Of a stretch of DNA of 64,000 bases, positions 8,692 to 19,871 are shown piece by piece; within the stretch, counting starts at the first letter, position 1; every line of letters begins with the position of its first letter. The notes under the pieces were generated by a model, which saw only the letters and a list, made by a program, of their open reading frames with translations, had not been told where the DNA came from and searched no databases. Source of the DNA: Tremella fuciformis (lineage: Eukaryota > Basidiomycota > Tremellomycetes > Tremellales > Tremellaceae); contig CP136490.1 of NCBI GenBank assembly GCA_032768795.1, forward strand, positions 1,240,001 through 1,304,000. Direction: 5' to 3'. A program made the position numbers and the translations under genes.

Positions 8692-11600
8692 ATGAACGAC
8701 AATTTCACTTCAACCACCACTGCCACCCAGGCAATTCCCTTCCTCTCGACACCCCGCGGCTACTTCAAATGGCGTTTTGCTGTCCGCCTTGACCTCACTA
8801 CGGCGGGATGCATTGGCATCATTGAAGGTACAGACGTTGAGCCGTACAGGACGGGTGGAGCTGGAGGAGTGCCAGTGCGCACGGCGCGTGCTGGGTCAGT
8901 AGCACCTGAGGGAGACACGAGTCTCACAGGTGGTGTGCTGGGCACCGCAGAGCTCAAGCGGTGGGAGGAGTGGAGGAAGCGGGAATACTATGCGCAAGGT
9001 GTCATCCTACGCAGGTTAGACCCGGGGATTCAGATGGAGATCTCAGAGATGAAGTCGGCCAAGGAGATGTGGGATTGGCTGGAACGGGACATGAAACGCG
9101 AGGACCCCGCATACAAGGCATCCACCGATGATGCTCTACGCGCTATCCGCCTTCCCGCCAACGCCACTGTCAAAGATCACGCCGATCATCTCAACAAGTT
9201 CAACTCTCTCTTCTTTGAATCTCAACAAGCCGGTAACAAGTACGAGGACTCCACCCGCGCTCTTATTTTCCTCAATACTCTTGTCAACAACCCACGTTGG
9301 GACATCCCTATCCAATTGCTCGAGTCATCACCCCTTTACGAGCAAAGCTGGTCGGAAGTCCGACAATTCTATCAAACCCAAGTATCACGGTGGGAGGCCA
9401 AAGGCCTACCGTGGAAGGAGGCTCAGCCTGCAGCTCAACTGAACGCTGCGGAGAAGGGCGAGCGGATCTCCTTGGAGAAGGGTGCGAAGAAGGGTGGCTG
9501 GAAAGCCAAGAGTGCAGGAAAGGGCACAAAGCTGGTGTGCTGGACGTGCAACAAGGAAGGACATCTCAAGCGAGACTGTCCGGAAAAGACAGGCGTCCGA
9601 GGGAGCAGCAAGGCCACCAAGGGTAAAGGAGAAAAGCAGCAGGATGGCGAGGAAGACCGACTAGTCAACTTCTTTGCCGGCGCTACCTTCTCGGAACAGG
9701 CCCTTGCCTCGACCTCCTCAATGCCAGAATTCCTTGTCGATAGTGGATGCACGCACCATGTGTCCCCGTACAAGCATTTGTTCACCGACCTCAGACCTCT
9801 GAAAGAGTCTGTTGTATTCCACGTCCCTGGTGGTCACCAGTTTACGGCAACCATGACAGGCGACATCGTCATCACCACGTCCTCCGGACACAAGATCAAG
9901 CTGCTCGATGTCTATTATCATCCTCAGACAACGAAGAACATGCTTTCAGCCTATACCCTCATCGACAAAGGCTGGAGTGTCAAGCTTAAGGAGGAGACCG
10001 TGGAGGTGGGACCTATCAAGGTCAAGGGGACACGGCGAGGAAACTTGCTGTGGGTCAAGCTCGGTGCAGTACGCCACACAGAGCTTGAGGATCCAGTGAA
10101 GTTGGATGTGAGGGAGATCAATGCTCTCACTGTCCGTGAAAGCCCACTGGAGGAGGAGCACAAGCGTCTAGGACATATTGGACGAGAGAAGCTCCTGAAG
10201 CTGGCCGGTGATGGCCATCTACGGTATTCTAAGGAGGAGTTGGAGAAGGACAAGTTCAGGTTGGATGACTGTGACGCTTGTCAAGCTCGGAAAACAACTC
10301 GACCTCCAAAGAATGGTGAAAGCCCTCGAGGGCAGGCGGACTGCGAAGTCATACATGTCGACATCGCTGGTCCTATGGACCCCTCAAAAACAGGCTTTCG
10401 GTATTACCTCGGTATCATTGATGATCACTCAAAGATCAACAATGTGGTTCCCCTCGTCAACAAGCAGAACGTCTTCTTCCACGTCATCAACTTTGTCAAT
10501 AGGATTGAGCGGCAGACTGGTCACAAAGTCAAGTTCATCAGGACAGATGGTGGCGAGGAGTTCAAGAGCGACAAAGCTTTAGTATTCTATCATCAGACTG
10601 GCATCATTCACCAAATCTCGCCACGGTACACACCTGAACTCAACGGAGTGGCAGAAAGGTTCAACAGAACGGTGAAGGAGATGATAGGAGCGATGCTTTC
10701 CTCGGCAAATCTTGGACATGAGTACTGGGATTACGCAGCCAAGTACACCTCGGTGATGCTCATGAAGACGGCATGGGGAGGAGATGGCGTCAATGCTTGG
10801 ACAAAATTCACTGGAAGAAGTCCAAACCTGGCGCACACTCTCATGTTTGGCGAGCTGGTCTTTGCTCAGATCCCAGCAGAAATCAGGAAGAAGGCAAGAC
10901 TGGATACGGACAAGGGAGAACTGGCACGGGTGATGGGGTTGGAGATACAGCGGAGCGGCTGGTTGGTGAGGATGGAGGGAGATGGGCAGCTGCACATCAG
11001 TCGTGACGTCAAGAGCGCATCTGGACACCCTCTCACACCGGACAACACCATCGTTCCAATTGATACACCGCAACAACCCCCGGCAGTCACGGCAGAAACA
11101 GTTCCTCCGGTGCCAGTTGCCATTGCACCAATATCCATGGCACAAGTTCGACCAGTACAAGCGGCTGCAGACATTCCAAGTCAGGAAGAAGCTGCTCGGG
11201 AACCAGAGAGGAGAGAGGAAGTGTTTGTGCAGGAGAAGGAGGGAGAGCAACAGCAGGTGGAAAGGGCCTTGGAGCAAGCGTTGCCGGTGAATGCTGCTCA
11301 GGAAACTACGACGCCCAACACTCTGCTGGACACCCTCCCTGTACCGACACCGCCTGAAGCTGTGCCACCACCCATGCCAGTGAGGCGCAGCAACCGTGTT
11401 GCAGAAAGGGCAACCTCTGTTCACGAGGCAAACCTACTGCAGGCATGGCATGGAGAGGATGCAAGGGGAGCATACCTGGCATCCGAGACAAGGCTAGAGG
11501 AGGACACATCCTCGGGAGAATCAGAGCCTCAAACAGCACGAGAGGCACTGATGGGCAAGGATCGGGATAGCTGGAAGGCAGCAATGCTGAGGGAGCTCGA

Positions 11601-13095
11601 CAACATTGAGTCAAAAGGGACTTGGGTCGAGGTGATGCTCCCACCTGGTCGGAAGGCCATAGCATCTCGATGGGTTTTTGCTCGAAAGTACGATGCCAAC
11701 GGCAAGGTGATCAAGCACAAGGCGCGCATCGTGGCAAAAGGCTTCTCTCAACAGCCTGGGGTTGACTACGAGTTGACCTATGCACCCGTAGGACGGATGG
11801 CAAGTCTACGGCTTCTCCTTACTTTGGCGGCAACACTGGGTCTCAAGTTACGCCAAGCGGACGTCGAGGGAGCATATCTCAATGCAGACCTAGACGAGGA
11901 GATTTACATGGAGCACCCCGACGCAGTGGTCAAGAAGCGACAGGGGACAGTGCTCCGCCTTCTCAAGTCACTGTATGGGCTCAAGCAATCTGCAAGAGTC
12001 TGGTGGCTGGAACTCGGCAAAGCTCTGCACGGGCTAGGGTTCAAGAGGCTTGAGGGAGATTGGGGCATGTACTACAGGCCTGGCGGGAAGCATGGTGGAC
12101 CAATGCTTATCCTTGCCTATGTGGACGACATGGTGATGGCGGGAAGAAGTGACAAGGAGATTGATGTGGTCATGGCGGCATTGAAGAAGCAATGGGTGAT
12201 GACGGAGATTGGCGAGATGAGCCAGAGCTTAGGACTCAAGATTGTTCGAGACCAAGCAAAACGAGTCATTCACCTTTCTCAGCCGGCATACATCGACAAG
12301 GTTGCTCTACGGTTTCCCGGACATTCTCATCACAAGTCACTGGTAGTCCCACTGCCTACGCACCGGGATGGTCAACCAGCAGTCACCGCACATGACAAGG
12401 CTGCCCCTCTCTCACCCTTTCAAGCAGTGGTTGGATGCTTGATGTGGATTGCAGCATCCACCCGACCAGATATCAGCTTTGCAACCAACTACTTGGCACG
12501 GTACAGCTCAGCACCACTGGAGTCACACTGGCGACTAGCAATGCGCGTAGTTGCCTATTTGGCCAAAACACGCACTCACGGGCTGGTCCTTGGAGGAGCA
12601 AGCATGAGTGGCGTTGAGGGATGGGTGGACTCCGACTTTGCTGGATGTGTGGTCACACGGAGATCCACAACGGGCTATGTGTTCAAGGTGTGCGGATCAG
12701 CAATCAGCTGGATATCAAAGAGACAAGCGACGGTTTCAACATCGACGCTGGAGGCGGAATATGTTGCGATGGCGGAGGCAGCCAAGGAGGCAAAGTGGTT
12801 GAGCGGGTTGATGGAAGAGATAGGCTGGAGAAAGAGGCCGACAACTCTCTACTGTGACAACCAGGGCGCTCTCACTCTTGCGGAAAATCCTGGCATTCAC
12901 GCACGCACGAAGCATATTGAAGTCCGACATCACTTCATACGAGAACAGGTGGAACGAGGAGAGATCAGATTGATCTATGTCCAGAGCGCAAACCAGCATG
13001 CCGACATCCTCACCAAAGCCTTACCAGGTCCGCGGCTCCTGAAGAACAGAGAGGATCTGCGGATAGAGGGAATTTGGACGGAGCAGGATGGGTAA
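8692..13095 (+). CDS. gag-pol polyprotein, Ty1/copia element 1
   Basis: 1,467 aa in one frame, with domains in copia order. The Gag-like N-terminal region is followed by a CCHC zinc knuckle (C283 to C296, CWTCNKEGHLKRDC), then the aspartic protease motif DSGCTHH (D350). The integrase has HHCC (HKRLGH...CDACQ) and the catalytic D557 (HVDIAGP), D619 (RTDGGEEF) and E655 (NGVAERFNRT). A Pro/Gln-rich linker comes next. The reverse transcriptase has YVDD at 1143-1146, and the RNase H has DSDFAG, EAEYVA and DNQGA. All catalytic residues I can check are present. Gag and Pol are not separated by a stop or frameshift. Confidence 0.97.
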   Translation: MNDNFTSTTTATQAIPFLSTPRGYFKWRFAVRLDLTTAGCIGIIEGTDVEPYRTGGAGGVPVRTARAGSVAPEGDTSLTGGVLGTAELKRWEEWRKREYYAQGVILRRLDPGIQMEISEMKSAKEMWDWLERDMKREDPAYKASTDDALRAIRLPANATVKDHADHLNKFNSLFFESQQAGNKYEDSTRALIFLNTLVNNPRWDIPIQLLESSPLYEQSWSEVRQFYQTQVSRWEAKGLPWKEAQPAAQLNAAEKGERISLEKGAKKGGWKAKSAGKGTKLVCWTCNKEGHLKRDCPEKTGVRGSSKATKGKGEKQQDGEEDRLVNFFAGATFSEQALASTSSMPEFLVDSGCTHHVSPYKHLFTDLRPLKESVVFHVPGGHQFTATMTGDIVITTSSGHKIKLLDVYYHPQTTKNMLSAYTLIDKGWSVKLKEETVEVGPIKVKGTRRGNLLWVKLGAVRHTELEDPVKLDVREINALTVRESPLEEEHKRLGHIGREKLLKLAGDGHLRYSKEELEKDKFRLDDCDACQARKTTRPPKNGESPRGQADCEVIHVDIAGPMDPSKTGFRYYLGIIDDHSKINNVVPLVNKQNVFFHVINFVNRIERQTGHKVKFIRTDGGEEFKSDKALVFYHQTGIIHQISPRYTPELNGVAERFNRTVKEMIGAMLSSANLGHEYWDYAAKYTSVMLMKTAWGGDGVNAWTKFTGRSPNLAHTLMFGELVFAQIPAEIRKKARLDTDKGELARVMGLEIQRSGWLVRMEGDGQLHISRDVKSASGHPLTPDNTIVPIDTPQQPPAVTAETVPPVPVAIAPISMAQVRPVQAAADIPSQEEAAREPERREEVFVQEKEGEQQQVERALEQALPVNAAQETTTPNTLLDTLPVPTPPEAVPPPMPVRRSNRVAERATSVHEANLLQAWHGEDARGAYLASETRLEEDTSSGESEPQTAREALMGKDRDSWKAAMLRELDNIESKGTWVEVMLPPGRKAIASRWVFARKYDANGKVIKHKARIVAKGFSQQPGVDYELTYAPVGRMASLRLLLTLAATLGLKLRQADVEGAYLNADLDEEIYMEHPDAVVKKRQGTVLRLLKSLYGLKQSARVWWLELGKALHGLGFKRLEGDWGMYYRPGGKHGGPMLILAYVDDMVMAGRSDKEIDVVMAALKKQWVMTEIGEMSQSLGLKIVRDQAKRVIHLSQPAYIDKVALRFPGHSHHKSLVVPLPTHRDGQPAVTAHDKAAPLSPFQAVVGCLMWIAASTRPDISFATNYLARYSSAPLESHWRLAMRVVAYLAKTRTHGLVLGGASMSGVEGWVDSDFAGCVVTRRSTTGYVFKVCGSAISWISKRQATVSTSTLEAEYVAMAEAAKEAKWLSGLMEEIGWRKRPTTLYCDNQGALTLAENPGIHARTKHIEVRHHFIREQVERGEIRLIYVQSANQHADILTKALPGPRLLKNREDLRIEGIWTEQDG

Positions 13096-13150
13096 AGGAC
13101 TGGTGATAGCGAGCACGGCAATTCGGGTAGCACCAGGAGACTCAAGAGCA

Positions 13151-13163
13151 GCGGCAGAGGGAG
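13151..13163 (+). other. polypurine tract of element 1
   Basis: gcggcagagggag directly precedes the 3' LTR, in the place where plus-strand DNA synthesis is primed. Element 2 has the same GGGAG or AGGGAG end next to its LTR. Confidence 0.6.
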
Positions 13164-13280
13164 TGTTAGCGGTGCCGCCACCTCGAGTCATAGGGTAATT
13201 ACCGAGAAACTCCGTCAGCTAGTAGGACCCATTACCATCTCGTAGGATATGTCGGATGCGACTCATATCTCACGTCAACA
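13164..13280 (+). repeat. 3' LTR of element 1, 117 bp
   Basis: Identical to 7839-7955. It is followed by the right copy of the ACGAG target duplication at 13281-13285. Confidence 0.95.
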
Positions 13281-15468
13281 ACGAGCATCGGGATCTTTGC
13301 CTTTTACGTCAGCGGGACCCGCGCTTGGCTGCTAAGCAGCAACTCACCATACCGGCCGTGTCCCTTCGACTTCTCCCTATTGACCTTTGACGGTGCTTTA
13401 TCATCTACGAGTGTATCCTGGCTGGAGTTGTCGTCCACATCCTCGTCCGCCGATTGCGCCGGTACTCCAATGCCAAGCGGATTTGAGGGGCCTCTGCCGT
13501 CGTTCGCCTCCTTGAATAACATTTTTGCAAAGGCGGTCGGAAACTGCAGTCTAGCCTTCGGAGTTGCCCTTTCCTTTTCGAGCAGGAGCTGCTGCAGCTC
13601 GACCAAGGTCGCACAATAGTCAACGAGGCCAGTTGTGAAGACGTAACAGCGGAAGAGGTCTCGCGCTGAACTGACGTAAGGAAGTCCATGTTCCGTCCGA
13701 AGCTGCTTGGTGGTGGGATCAAAGCTTCCTTCGAAGGGGACAATCATCTCGAACTGTCCGCGTGCTTTGAAGGCTTCGAGGGAGGCTTGTAGGGCATCCA
13801 GGCTTGCTTGACGCTGTTCGATAGTCCTTGCATCCGCAGGCAGCTTCTTCCATCGATGGTGATTGATCTGGTCGAGCCAGTCGATGCAATCGGCCAAACT
13901 CGCTTTTGAGGCTGCGAGAAGTGGTGCTGTCGAAGATTGTAATATAGGCATCAGGAGGTCGAAGCGAGCTGATTCCAGGCGGCTCTCTTCCATATCGTCA
14001 TACAGCCTCTTCATGCGTGGCTTCCCTCCTATGTCTTCGTTATCCTTGAAATTCTGTGAAAGCTGTGCCTGACGATCGAGTATGCTCTGGCAAGCTCAGT
14101 ACTGCCTGCATGCGGTATGCGAAGTCACGTACGACAAATGTTGACACGTTGTACAGCTTGACCGATAGCCTCTTAGCTACCTCAAAGACATCGGCTACAT
14201 CTTTGGGGCCTAATCGACCTCTGCTGATTTCCAGCTGAAGCATTCCGACCTGCCCTTCCAGACCGTTCATCGCGGCGGCGTTCTTGCTTCGAAGTTCCCG
14301 GCTCTTTAGCAGTAGCTCTGCCCATCTCGCAGGGTCTGTCGTGCTGATGATCTCCTCCTGCAATGATGCAATGCCAAGAGCGGTCCTCAAGATGCCTCCA
14401 TTCATTGACGAGAGGAAGAGGTGATTGACCGTCTGGGGGAACAAGAGGAATGTCGCAACAAGGGCTATAGCGACAAAAGCTGAAGCAGGAACAAGCAGTT
14501 GCCGCTATCAACATCAGCTCAGCAAACCAGAACCGGATGGACTGACCGCCAGAAGATAGTTAGTATTGGGGATCAGGGGGCCAATAGACAGCTGGACTGC
14601 GAGATGAGCTGGAGCGGCGCGGTTCTGGATCTTGCACCCACTGTCCATGATGATGGTCGCAAAGATGGCGCCAAGCATTCTGAAGGTTTATGACCTGCAC
14701 ATGTACTGTAAGGCGTACCCACAATTTGGGCCTCATTGCCCTGACTAGTCCCAGTCCATAGGCACCAAAGAACAGAAAGATCCCATAGACAGCCGATGAT
14801 GCGGGATCAAGAAACTTCGCCTCGAAAACAGCGACTTGTACTAAGAATGAGCTACTATCAACGGTCCCATGGCGCAATGCTCACGCTGGGCGTCTACGTT
14901 GGCATCGGGACTGAAACTGTTTGTTAGCACAGCCAAGGATACCTCAGTAGCGGGACCCACCCAGATTCGACATTCTCGTACTTGCTTTTGAGGAGTGTTT
15001 GGCTTCGCGCTCGCACAGCCGCGGCCATCGCAGCGCAGCCCCAAGCCCACCCAATCATCATACCCATGCCCATAATCAGCGAAGCAAAGACAAAAATGGT
15101 CGCCGGTAAAGTCGGGGGCAAGATGATCGCCACGATGAACATGAAGAAGGCTGCGGAGCCAATGGCGTTCAAGCCTGGGGATGAGTTGTGACATCTTCGG
15201 TTCTTACCAAAGTCTTACTCTTTTGGTCGACGAGGATGATCATGCAGCAGAAGAAGACAATCCATGCGCGGATAAAGTTCTTCCACGTCCGCGAGTCGAC
15301 CAGGCCTCGCTGCAGCCAGTCGGGAAGCTTTGACATGATCCTGCCAGGCTGCTTAGGGGTTTTCGGCTGGGTCGCCCCCTCTTGCTCAATTGTTGCGCTC
15401 TTTTCCTCCTTGACCATCGTCCCGTTCTTGCCAGCGTGGGAGCCGGCATTCGCTTCCGCCGCAGACAT
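13281..15468 (-). pseudogene. 5' half of the membrane transporter gene split by element 1
   Basis: The start is ATG 15468 (MSAAEANAG). Exon 1 is 15468-15219 and its first helix region is WIVFFCCMIILVDQ. Helices NAIGSAAFFMFIVAIILPP, FVFASLIMGMGMMIGWAWG and SAVYGIFLFFGAYGLGLVR follow, then LLVPASAFVAIALVATFLLF. A long cytosolic segment of the DUF/6TM type (LNHLF...FEMIVPFEG...YVFTTGLVDYCATL) comes next. About eight introns are placed, with donors GTAAGA, GTGGGT, GTGAGC, GTCAGT, GTACGT and GTGAGT. The exon beginning at 13294 runs 14 bases to 13281 and is then cut by the LTR; its next codons are at 7833 downward. The family is thought to export or hold aromatic acids at ER or plasma membrane, and no exact substrate can be assigned. 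The truncated product would lack the second membrane half. Confidence 0.82.
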
Positions 15469-16200
15469 CCTTCAAAGCGCCTCGTTGTACAATGTCGCGT
15501 ATGGTGAACGTCTCGAGGGGGCCTCACAGACAGGTCATGACCGAGGTCGGTCTGGCTTAGGGTAAAATCGACTTAGCAGACTAACTATTGACAAACTACC
15601 GCTCGAGCATTTGTAGATGACGATGATGTTAGACATTCGTCGGCTTTGGGTTTGTTTTGGCCAGTCGCGGTAATTGTCGGGCCCCGGCGCACAGACAGGC
15701 ACGATTAGATACCCCTTGATCGGCGACCGCCGCCGTATAACCACGGCCATTGAACAAGAGCCCAGTCACCTTGTGCGTGTTCTTTCCAGGCATTTGCTGG
15801 CCGTACATTTGATAAGGCATTCCACCCTGCGAGCACAAGCAGAACGACGTTTCGCGATGTCAGTATGCCCGGACGACACAAGGGACGGGTCTGTGAGACC
15901 GGTCGGGCAGCGATCTGGATAATGTGTGTGGTGCGCGTACACGCGTGGCAGGTACAATCAAGTCGCCGTAGGTCACCACACACAGGGAGTACGTAGTCGA
16001 CGCACGGAAGCACCATCGAGGGAAACAGCACGCAACCGTCCTCCTGCATGTTTGAAGGTGCTCAAGTCAATCGGACCGGACGAGACGCCCGGGCCCGAGC
16101 GCGGGCGCTCTATGGGAGGGACGCCCTTGGCCTTGAGTGCGCCCTTGTGACCTCTCTGCGCCTGAGCGTTGACTTATATCTTCCTCGAACCATTGTCATA
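15469..16200. other. divergent intergenic region
   Basis: This lies between the ATG of the broken transporter (minus) and the RING/RRM gene (plus). Open frames here are short and overlap on both strands with no recognisable protein. It probably holds two promoters. Confidence 0.4.
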
Positions 16201-18182
16201 ATGCCTTACTACATAGACGGCCCACTGACCCCTCAAAGCGTCGCGCTGTCAAGCTCAAGCTCCTCGAGCGCTGCAAGCTCAAGCAAGAGCGATTCGTCCA
16301 CTAGGCCAGATAGTCCCCTTCCTTCGACCTCTTCTCGAACGCTCTGTGATACCTTTCCGCCGTGGCGCTCGCACGCTCTCATGTACCCTCTGACCGCTCA
16401 CCAGACGCATCTTCTGGGGCATTGCTCGCCTCAAGACCCCGAGTGTCAAGAGACCGACTGGGTCGAGTACTCCCAGATTCCACAAGGGTTCGAAGACATT
16501 CAACTCGACTCGGAGGAAGACGCAAGCCAGTCAACGACGTTGACGGCGCCTGGGGTCTTGCTGGACTATCCGACACTTGCTGGCGCGAGCATGGAAGTAG
16601 AGCCAAAAACTGCGCTGGTGAGGAGCATCGTAAGACCAGCCAGTCTGCTCTGGTCCTCGCTCAGCCACAGCAGCTCGCCGAGCTGGCCTTCTCCCACTTC
16701 GCACCATCACAGTGTGTCAATCCACCCTCGCCAATCAAACTTGCGCATGGGCCCTCGTGTATCCAACAGCAAGGAGATGTCGTCTTCTCTCTTCCGGGCG
16801 AACGGCACACGAAATCGGATATCTCGTTCTCTACGCACGGCTCTTACCAGCTGACCCCTTCCAGCACAGAGGACCAGTCTAGTAGAGAGGGAGAGAGACG
16901 GGAGCCAGTGAAGACCTGCGACAGTTGCGATACCGAGGGCCCCGCTCGCAGTTTGACACAGATACTACCCTGCGGGGTGAGAAGACTCTCACTCGATACT
17001 GGGGGCGCACGGTCATGTAGACGCTGATTCGCAGCATTGGGCCTGCGAGGCTTGCTTCGCAGCCATCCTCTCCGCTGTATCCGTTAACCCGGGGCCATCG
17101 CACTGCCCGTGCTGCCTCGGCCTGGTAAACGGCCTGGGAGCAATGAGAAAGCTCAGGCCGAGCCAGCTGGATCCTCGGCTGGGCCAGTGCGAAACGGACC
17201 CGGCACCCAGCCAGCCGCTGCCGACTCAGATCGTTGGTGCTGGTCCAACGAATATGCCGACCCCACGACCACCTCAGTACATGGTCCTGAGGATTGACAA
17301 CATAGCATGGGGAAGTCGCATGACTGGGTTATCGCCGAGTAGGCTAATCAGAAGGATGTGACGCCCGCACTGGTCGAGCGGTTCCTCCCGCCGGACGTAC
17401 TACCGCCGGAGCACCCGCATCCCATCCATATCCTGCTGGATCTGCGGGACGGCAAGACGCGCGACTACCTGGTCAGCTACCTCGTTCTGCTCATGGAAGA
17501 TAGCTTACGGGCCAGTACGTCGAGGTGAGATCAGCCCAGGCGGCCAAGAAGGTTCTTCAGTCTAAACAAAACACACTCATGCCGGACGGATCGGGCAGAG
17601 GACGGACGCGCCCAGTGACCATCGTCCCAGTCACCCACGCCGAGCTTATCACGGAGGCGAGTTCAGACCTCACGGGACATAGCTGATGGCAGCTACGCCC
17701 AAAAGACCCGGCAGAGCTATACGACCTCCTGAGACTGTGCCAAGCGGCAGTGGCCGTCCCAAGCCGACCCAGTCCCGCAGTCCGACACTCGTCGGCGTGC
17801 GTGTCGAATGGTCTGGCGCATTTTGTCAAATCCCGCCATGGGCCATTCCACCTTCTCTTGTCTATCTTGAGTAAACTAGGCGGGCAACAGAGCCCCGCGT
17901 ATTTCGACTTGTTGGGTGAGCTGCCGCAATCGCGTGCCCTGAGCTGACGGTTGTAGCTGTGACGTCTGGTGAGTATGCTCTCAAACAGATGAGAAGGTGA
18001 AGAGGCGAGAAGTGGGCGACTGATGCAAAGGGGCGCTCGCTGCTCTCGATGGCGCCTCGAGATGTTTCGACGCCCGACGATTCCCAGCAAATGGGGCGAC
18101 ATACCGCGCAGACGAGGATCGAGCAGTCCGCAATGGTCTCGTGTTCATGCTTGGGCACTGTTTCGGCGTCATGGTCCCTTGA
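16201..18182 (+). CDS. RING-finger plus RRM-like protein
   Basis: The protein begins with a Ser-rich N-terminus (MPYYIDGPLTPQS). After introns 16618-16664 and 16977-17034 it reads CDSCDTEG...LPCGHWACEACF...CPCC, a RING-type zinc finger that would suggest ubiquitin-ligase activity or protein binding. Next come an RRM-like fold (YMVLRIDNIAW, then DVTPALVERFLPP, with YVEV as the inner strand) and a conserved C-terminal part ending VFMLGHCFGVMVP at TGA 18180. Other introns are 17472-17515, 17657-17692 (GC-AG, 36 nt), 17916-17956 and 17969-18030, with a 12-nt exon at 17957-17968. The junction near 17310-17355, between IAW and DVTP, has no ordinary donor in the needed phase and is unresolved. Expression cannot be judged; a broken gene is possible. 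The exact role is unknown. Confidence 0.68.
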
Positions 18183-18311
18183 ACGGTCGTCTCAATCGTC
18201 CCTCTTCTCAGCGTCTGATCCGGCAGCATCAGTCTTAGCATATCCGTCATTATTAGCCTAGCATCATAGCAGAGCGGGTCAAGCAGAGAGATCGTCGAGA
18301 TCGTCGTAAGA

Positions 18312-19589
18312 TCATAGAAGCAAGCCTAGTCGTCTCTTATCACTCTCCCTCACAATCTTCGGACCTTTGAGAATATCATACTCGATGCCTTCCAGGCCCC
18401 AGCGCCATATCTGTCTCATGAGCCACCACTAGCCGCCAGTCAACAAAGGAGCGCTGACTAGGTATCGACGCAGCTCCTTATCGAGTGGCACGACTTTCCT
18501 CCACTCATCACCTCCGTCCTCTACATCCTCGTCGCTCAGATACTCTGCCCAGCCCTCCTCGTCGCCCAAGGCGTTCTTCTGCCGCTCCACGGCCCTGGCC
18601 CTCTTGGCTTCCCAGTGTTCCTCGCGACAAGGCGCACCGCCCCCAGGCAAGAGGTCCGAGTATATCCTGAAACTATCGCTCGCATAGACCCCAGCACCGT
18701 AAAACACCTTGATGTCCGTGTCCATCCCGCCGAGACTGGCCGGCGTGCCGCCACTGGGTAGAGGCCAGCCGAGCGACAGGTACTGCTGGGACATGCGGAC
18801 GAGGGAGGCGGCACGCTGGTTGAACAGCCCGAGGGGATAGAGCAGCTCGCTCAGATCAGGAATGGCGGCTGGTCGTCAGCCCCGCTGTTGCTTCCTCACA
18901 CGAGGCCGACTGGCCTTGCGAGAGCGCTTCGGCGGTCGGCCATCGCTCGAGGATCTGCCAGAAGACCGGGACAGCCGCGCGGCCCGAAGTCTTGTTCAGC
19001 AGACACGTAGCCACCAGTATCTTCCACGGGTCATGCCGGACCCGTTCTGCCCATCAGCACGTCAGTCACAATACCGGCGGGTCGACCCACCTTGGATGAG
19101 GTGAATCTTGCCCTGTTCCCTCCCTCCCTGGGTGATCTCCCCATGTGATGCCACCTTCTCCTTGGTGTCTCGCGAGCGCTTCTTCCCCTTGCTCGGCGTA
19201 CCCAGTCCCACCTCGACCTCAACTTCGGCCAGTCGCTGCTTGGTGCGCCGCCGCTTTGGCCGATTCCCCTCCTTCAGATCCAGCTCGACAACAGCCTCTT
19301 TGCGCCGGCTTTTCTTCCGCGGTAGGCTGTCCGGTGTAGGCGGTACATCCACCGCCGACCCTCGTACCGCCTTCGCTTTGCCGCTGGCCTTTCTAGCCGG
19401 CGTCGGCTGTGTCGACGAAGATCCAAAGTATGGCGAGACCAGCGGTGCCCAAAGGGATTTCCCATAGGGCTTAGCTCGAGGCGTCGAAGGACCCGCAGCC
19501 GCTGGCATCTCTGGCTCGCGCGCCTGTAGTCGAGTTGCGGAGCGGAGCTGCATATCGGCAAGTCCCAGCAGGACCAACGCTTTTAGCAT
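18312..19589 (-). CDS. MBD4-like HhH-GPD DNA glycosylase
   Basis: Base-excision repair enzyme, probably a thymine/uracil glycosylase acting on G:T or G:U mismatches. Four exons close in frame (385 aa): 19589-19091, 19046-18915, 18868-18459, 18428-18312. The N-terminal 160 residues are basic and disordered. The catalytic domain starts DPWKILVATCLLNKTSGR and continues VFWQILERWPTAEAL and LLYPLGLFNQRAASL. It reaches the catalytic-Asp segment YASDSFRIY, and VPLDKELRRYLWW matches the end of the MBD4 fold. No methyl-CpG-binding domain is seen. Intron 2 appears to be GC-AG (donor GCCAGT). Intron 3 is only 30 nt; if it is not spliced the protein ends 10 residues after RRYL. A low-complexity insert (EDVEDGGDE) sits between the catalytic Asp and the last helix. 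Confidence 0.8.
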
Positions 19590-19871
19590 GACCAAGAAGA
19601 AAGAGAGACGTCGAATCAGCCAAGCTTTGAAAGCAACCGGATCGAGAATGTTTCATCTCGGCTCGACGTCATCGCCGAGATCTTGAGGTTCCTGAGGTGC
19701 AGTTGTGCAATACGATATACACTATCGGTCTATGTACGTGTACTTGGAATGTACAACACCACTGTCCATGGGTCGAGCCTCGTCGATTGGCCCGCTCTCA
19801 TCTTGATCCTTTATTTCACATCTACATGGCAGATTTGCCTGTGCCTCCAAATGATCTTCGGCGAGGGCCTC

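Larger units (their letters stand above)
7839..13280 (+). mobile_element. complete Ty1/copia LTR retrotransposon, element 1
   Basis: 5,442 bp with identical 117-bp LTRs (7839-7955 and 13164-13280) starting TG and ending CA. It has a half-tRNA-type primer site at 7956, a 736-base leader, one intact 1,467-codon gag-pol frame, a purine tract before the right LTR and a 5-bp target duplication. It lies in the opposite direction to the transporter gene it interrupts, within an exon. Identical LTRs and an open frame imply very recent insertion. Confidence 0.97.

Noticed and set aside
10579..11424. 281-codon antisense frame inside the element 1 pol gene
   Set aside because: It is a composition shadow of the gag-pol frame with no ATG context or homology; many similar long shadows lie in other GC-rich genes here.
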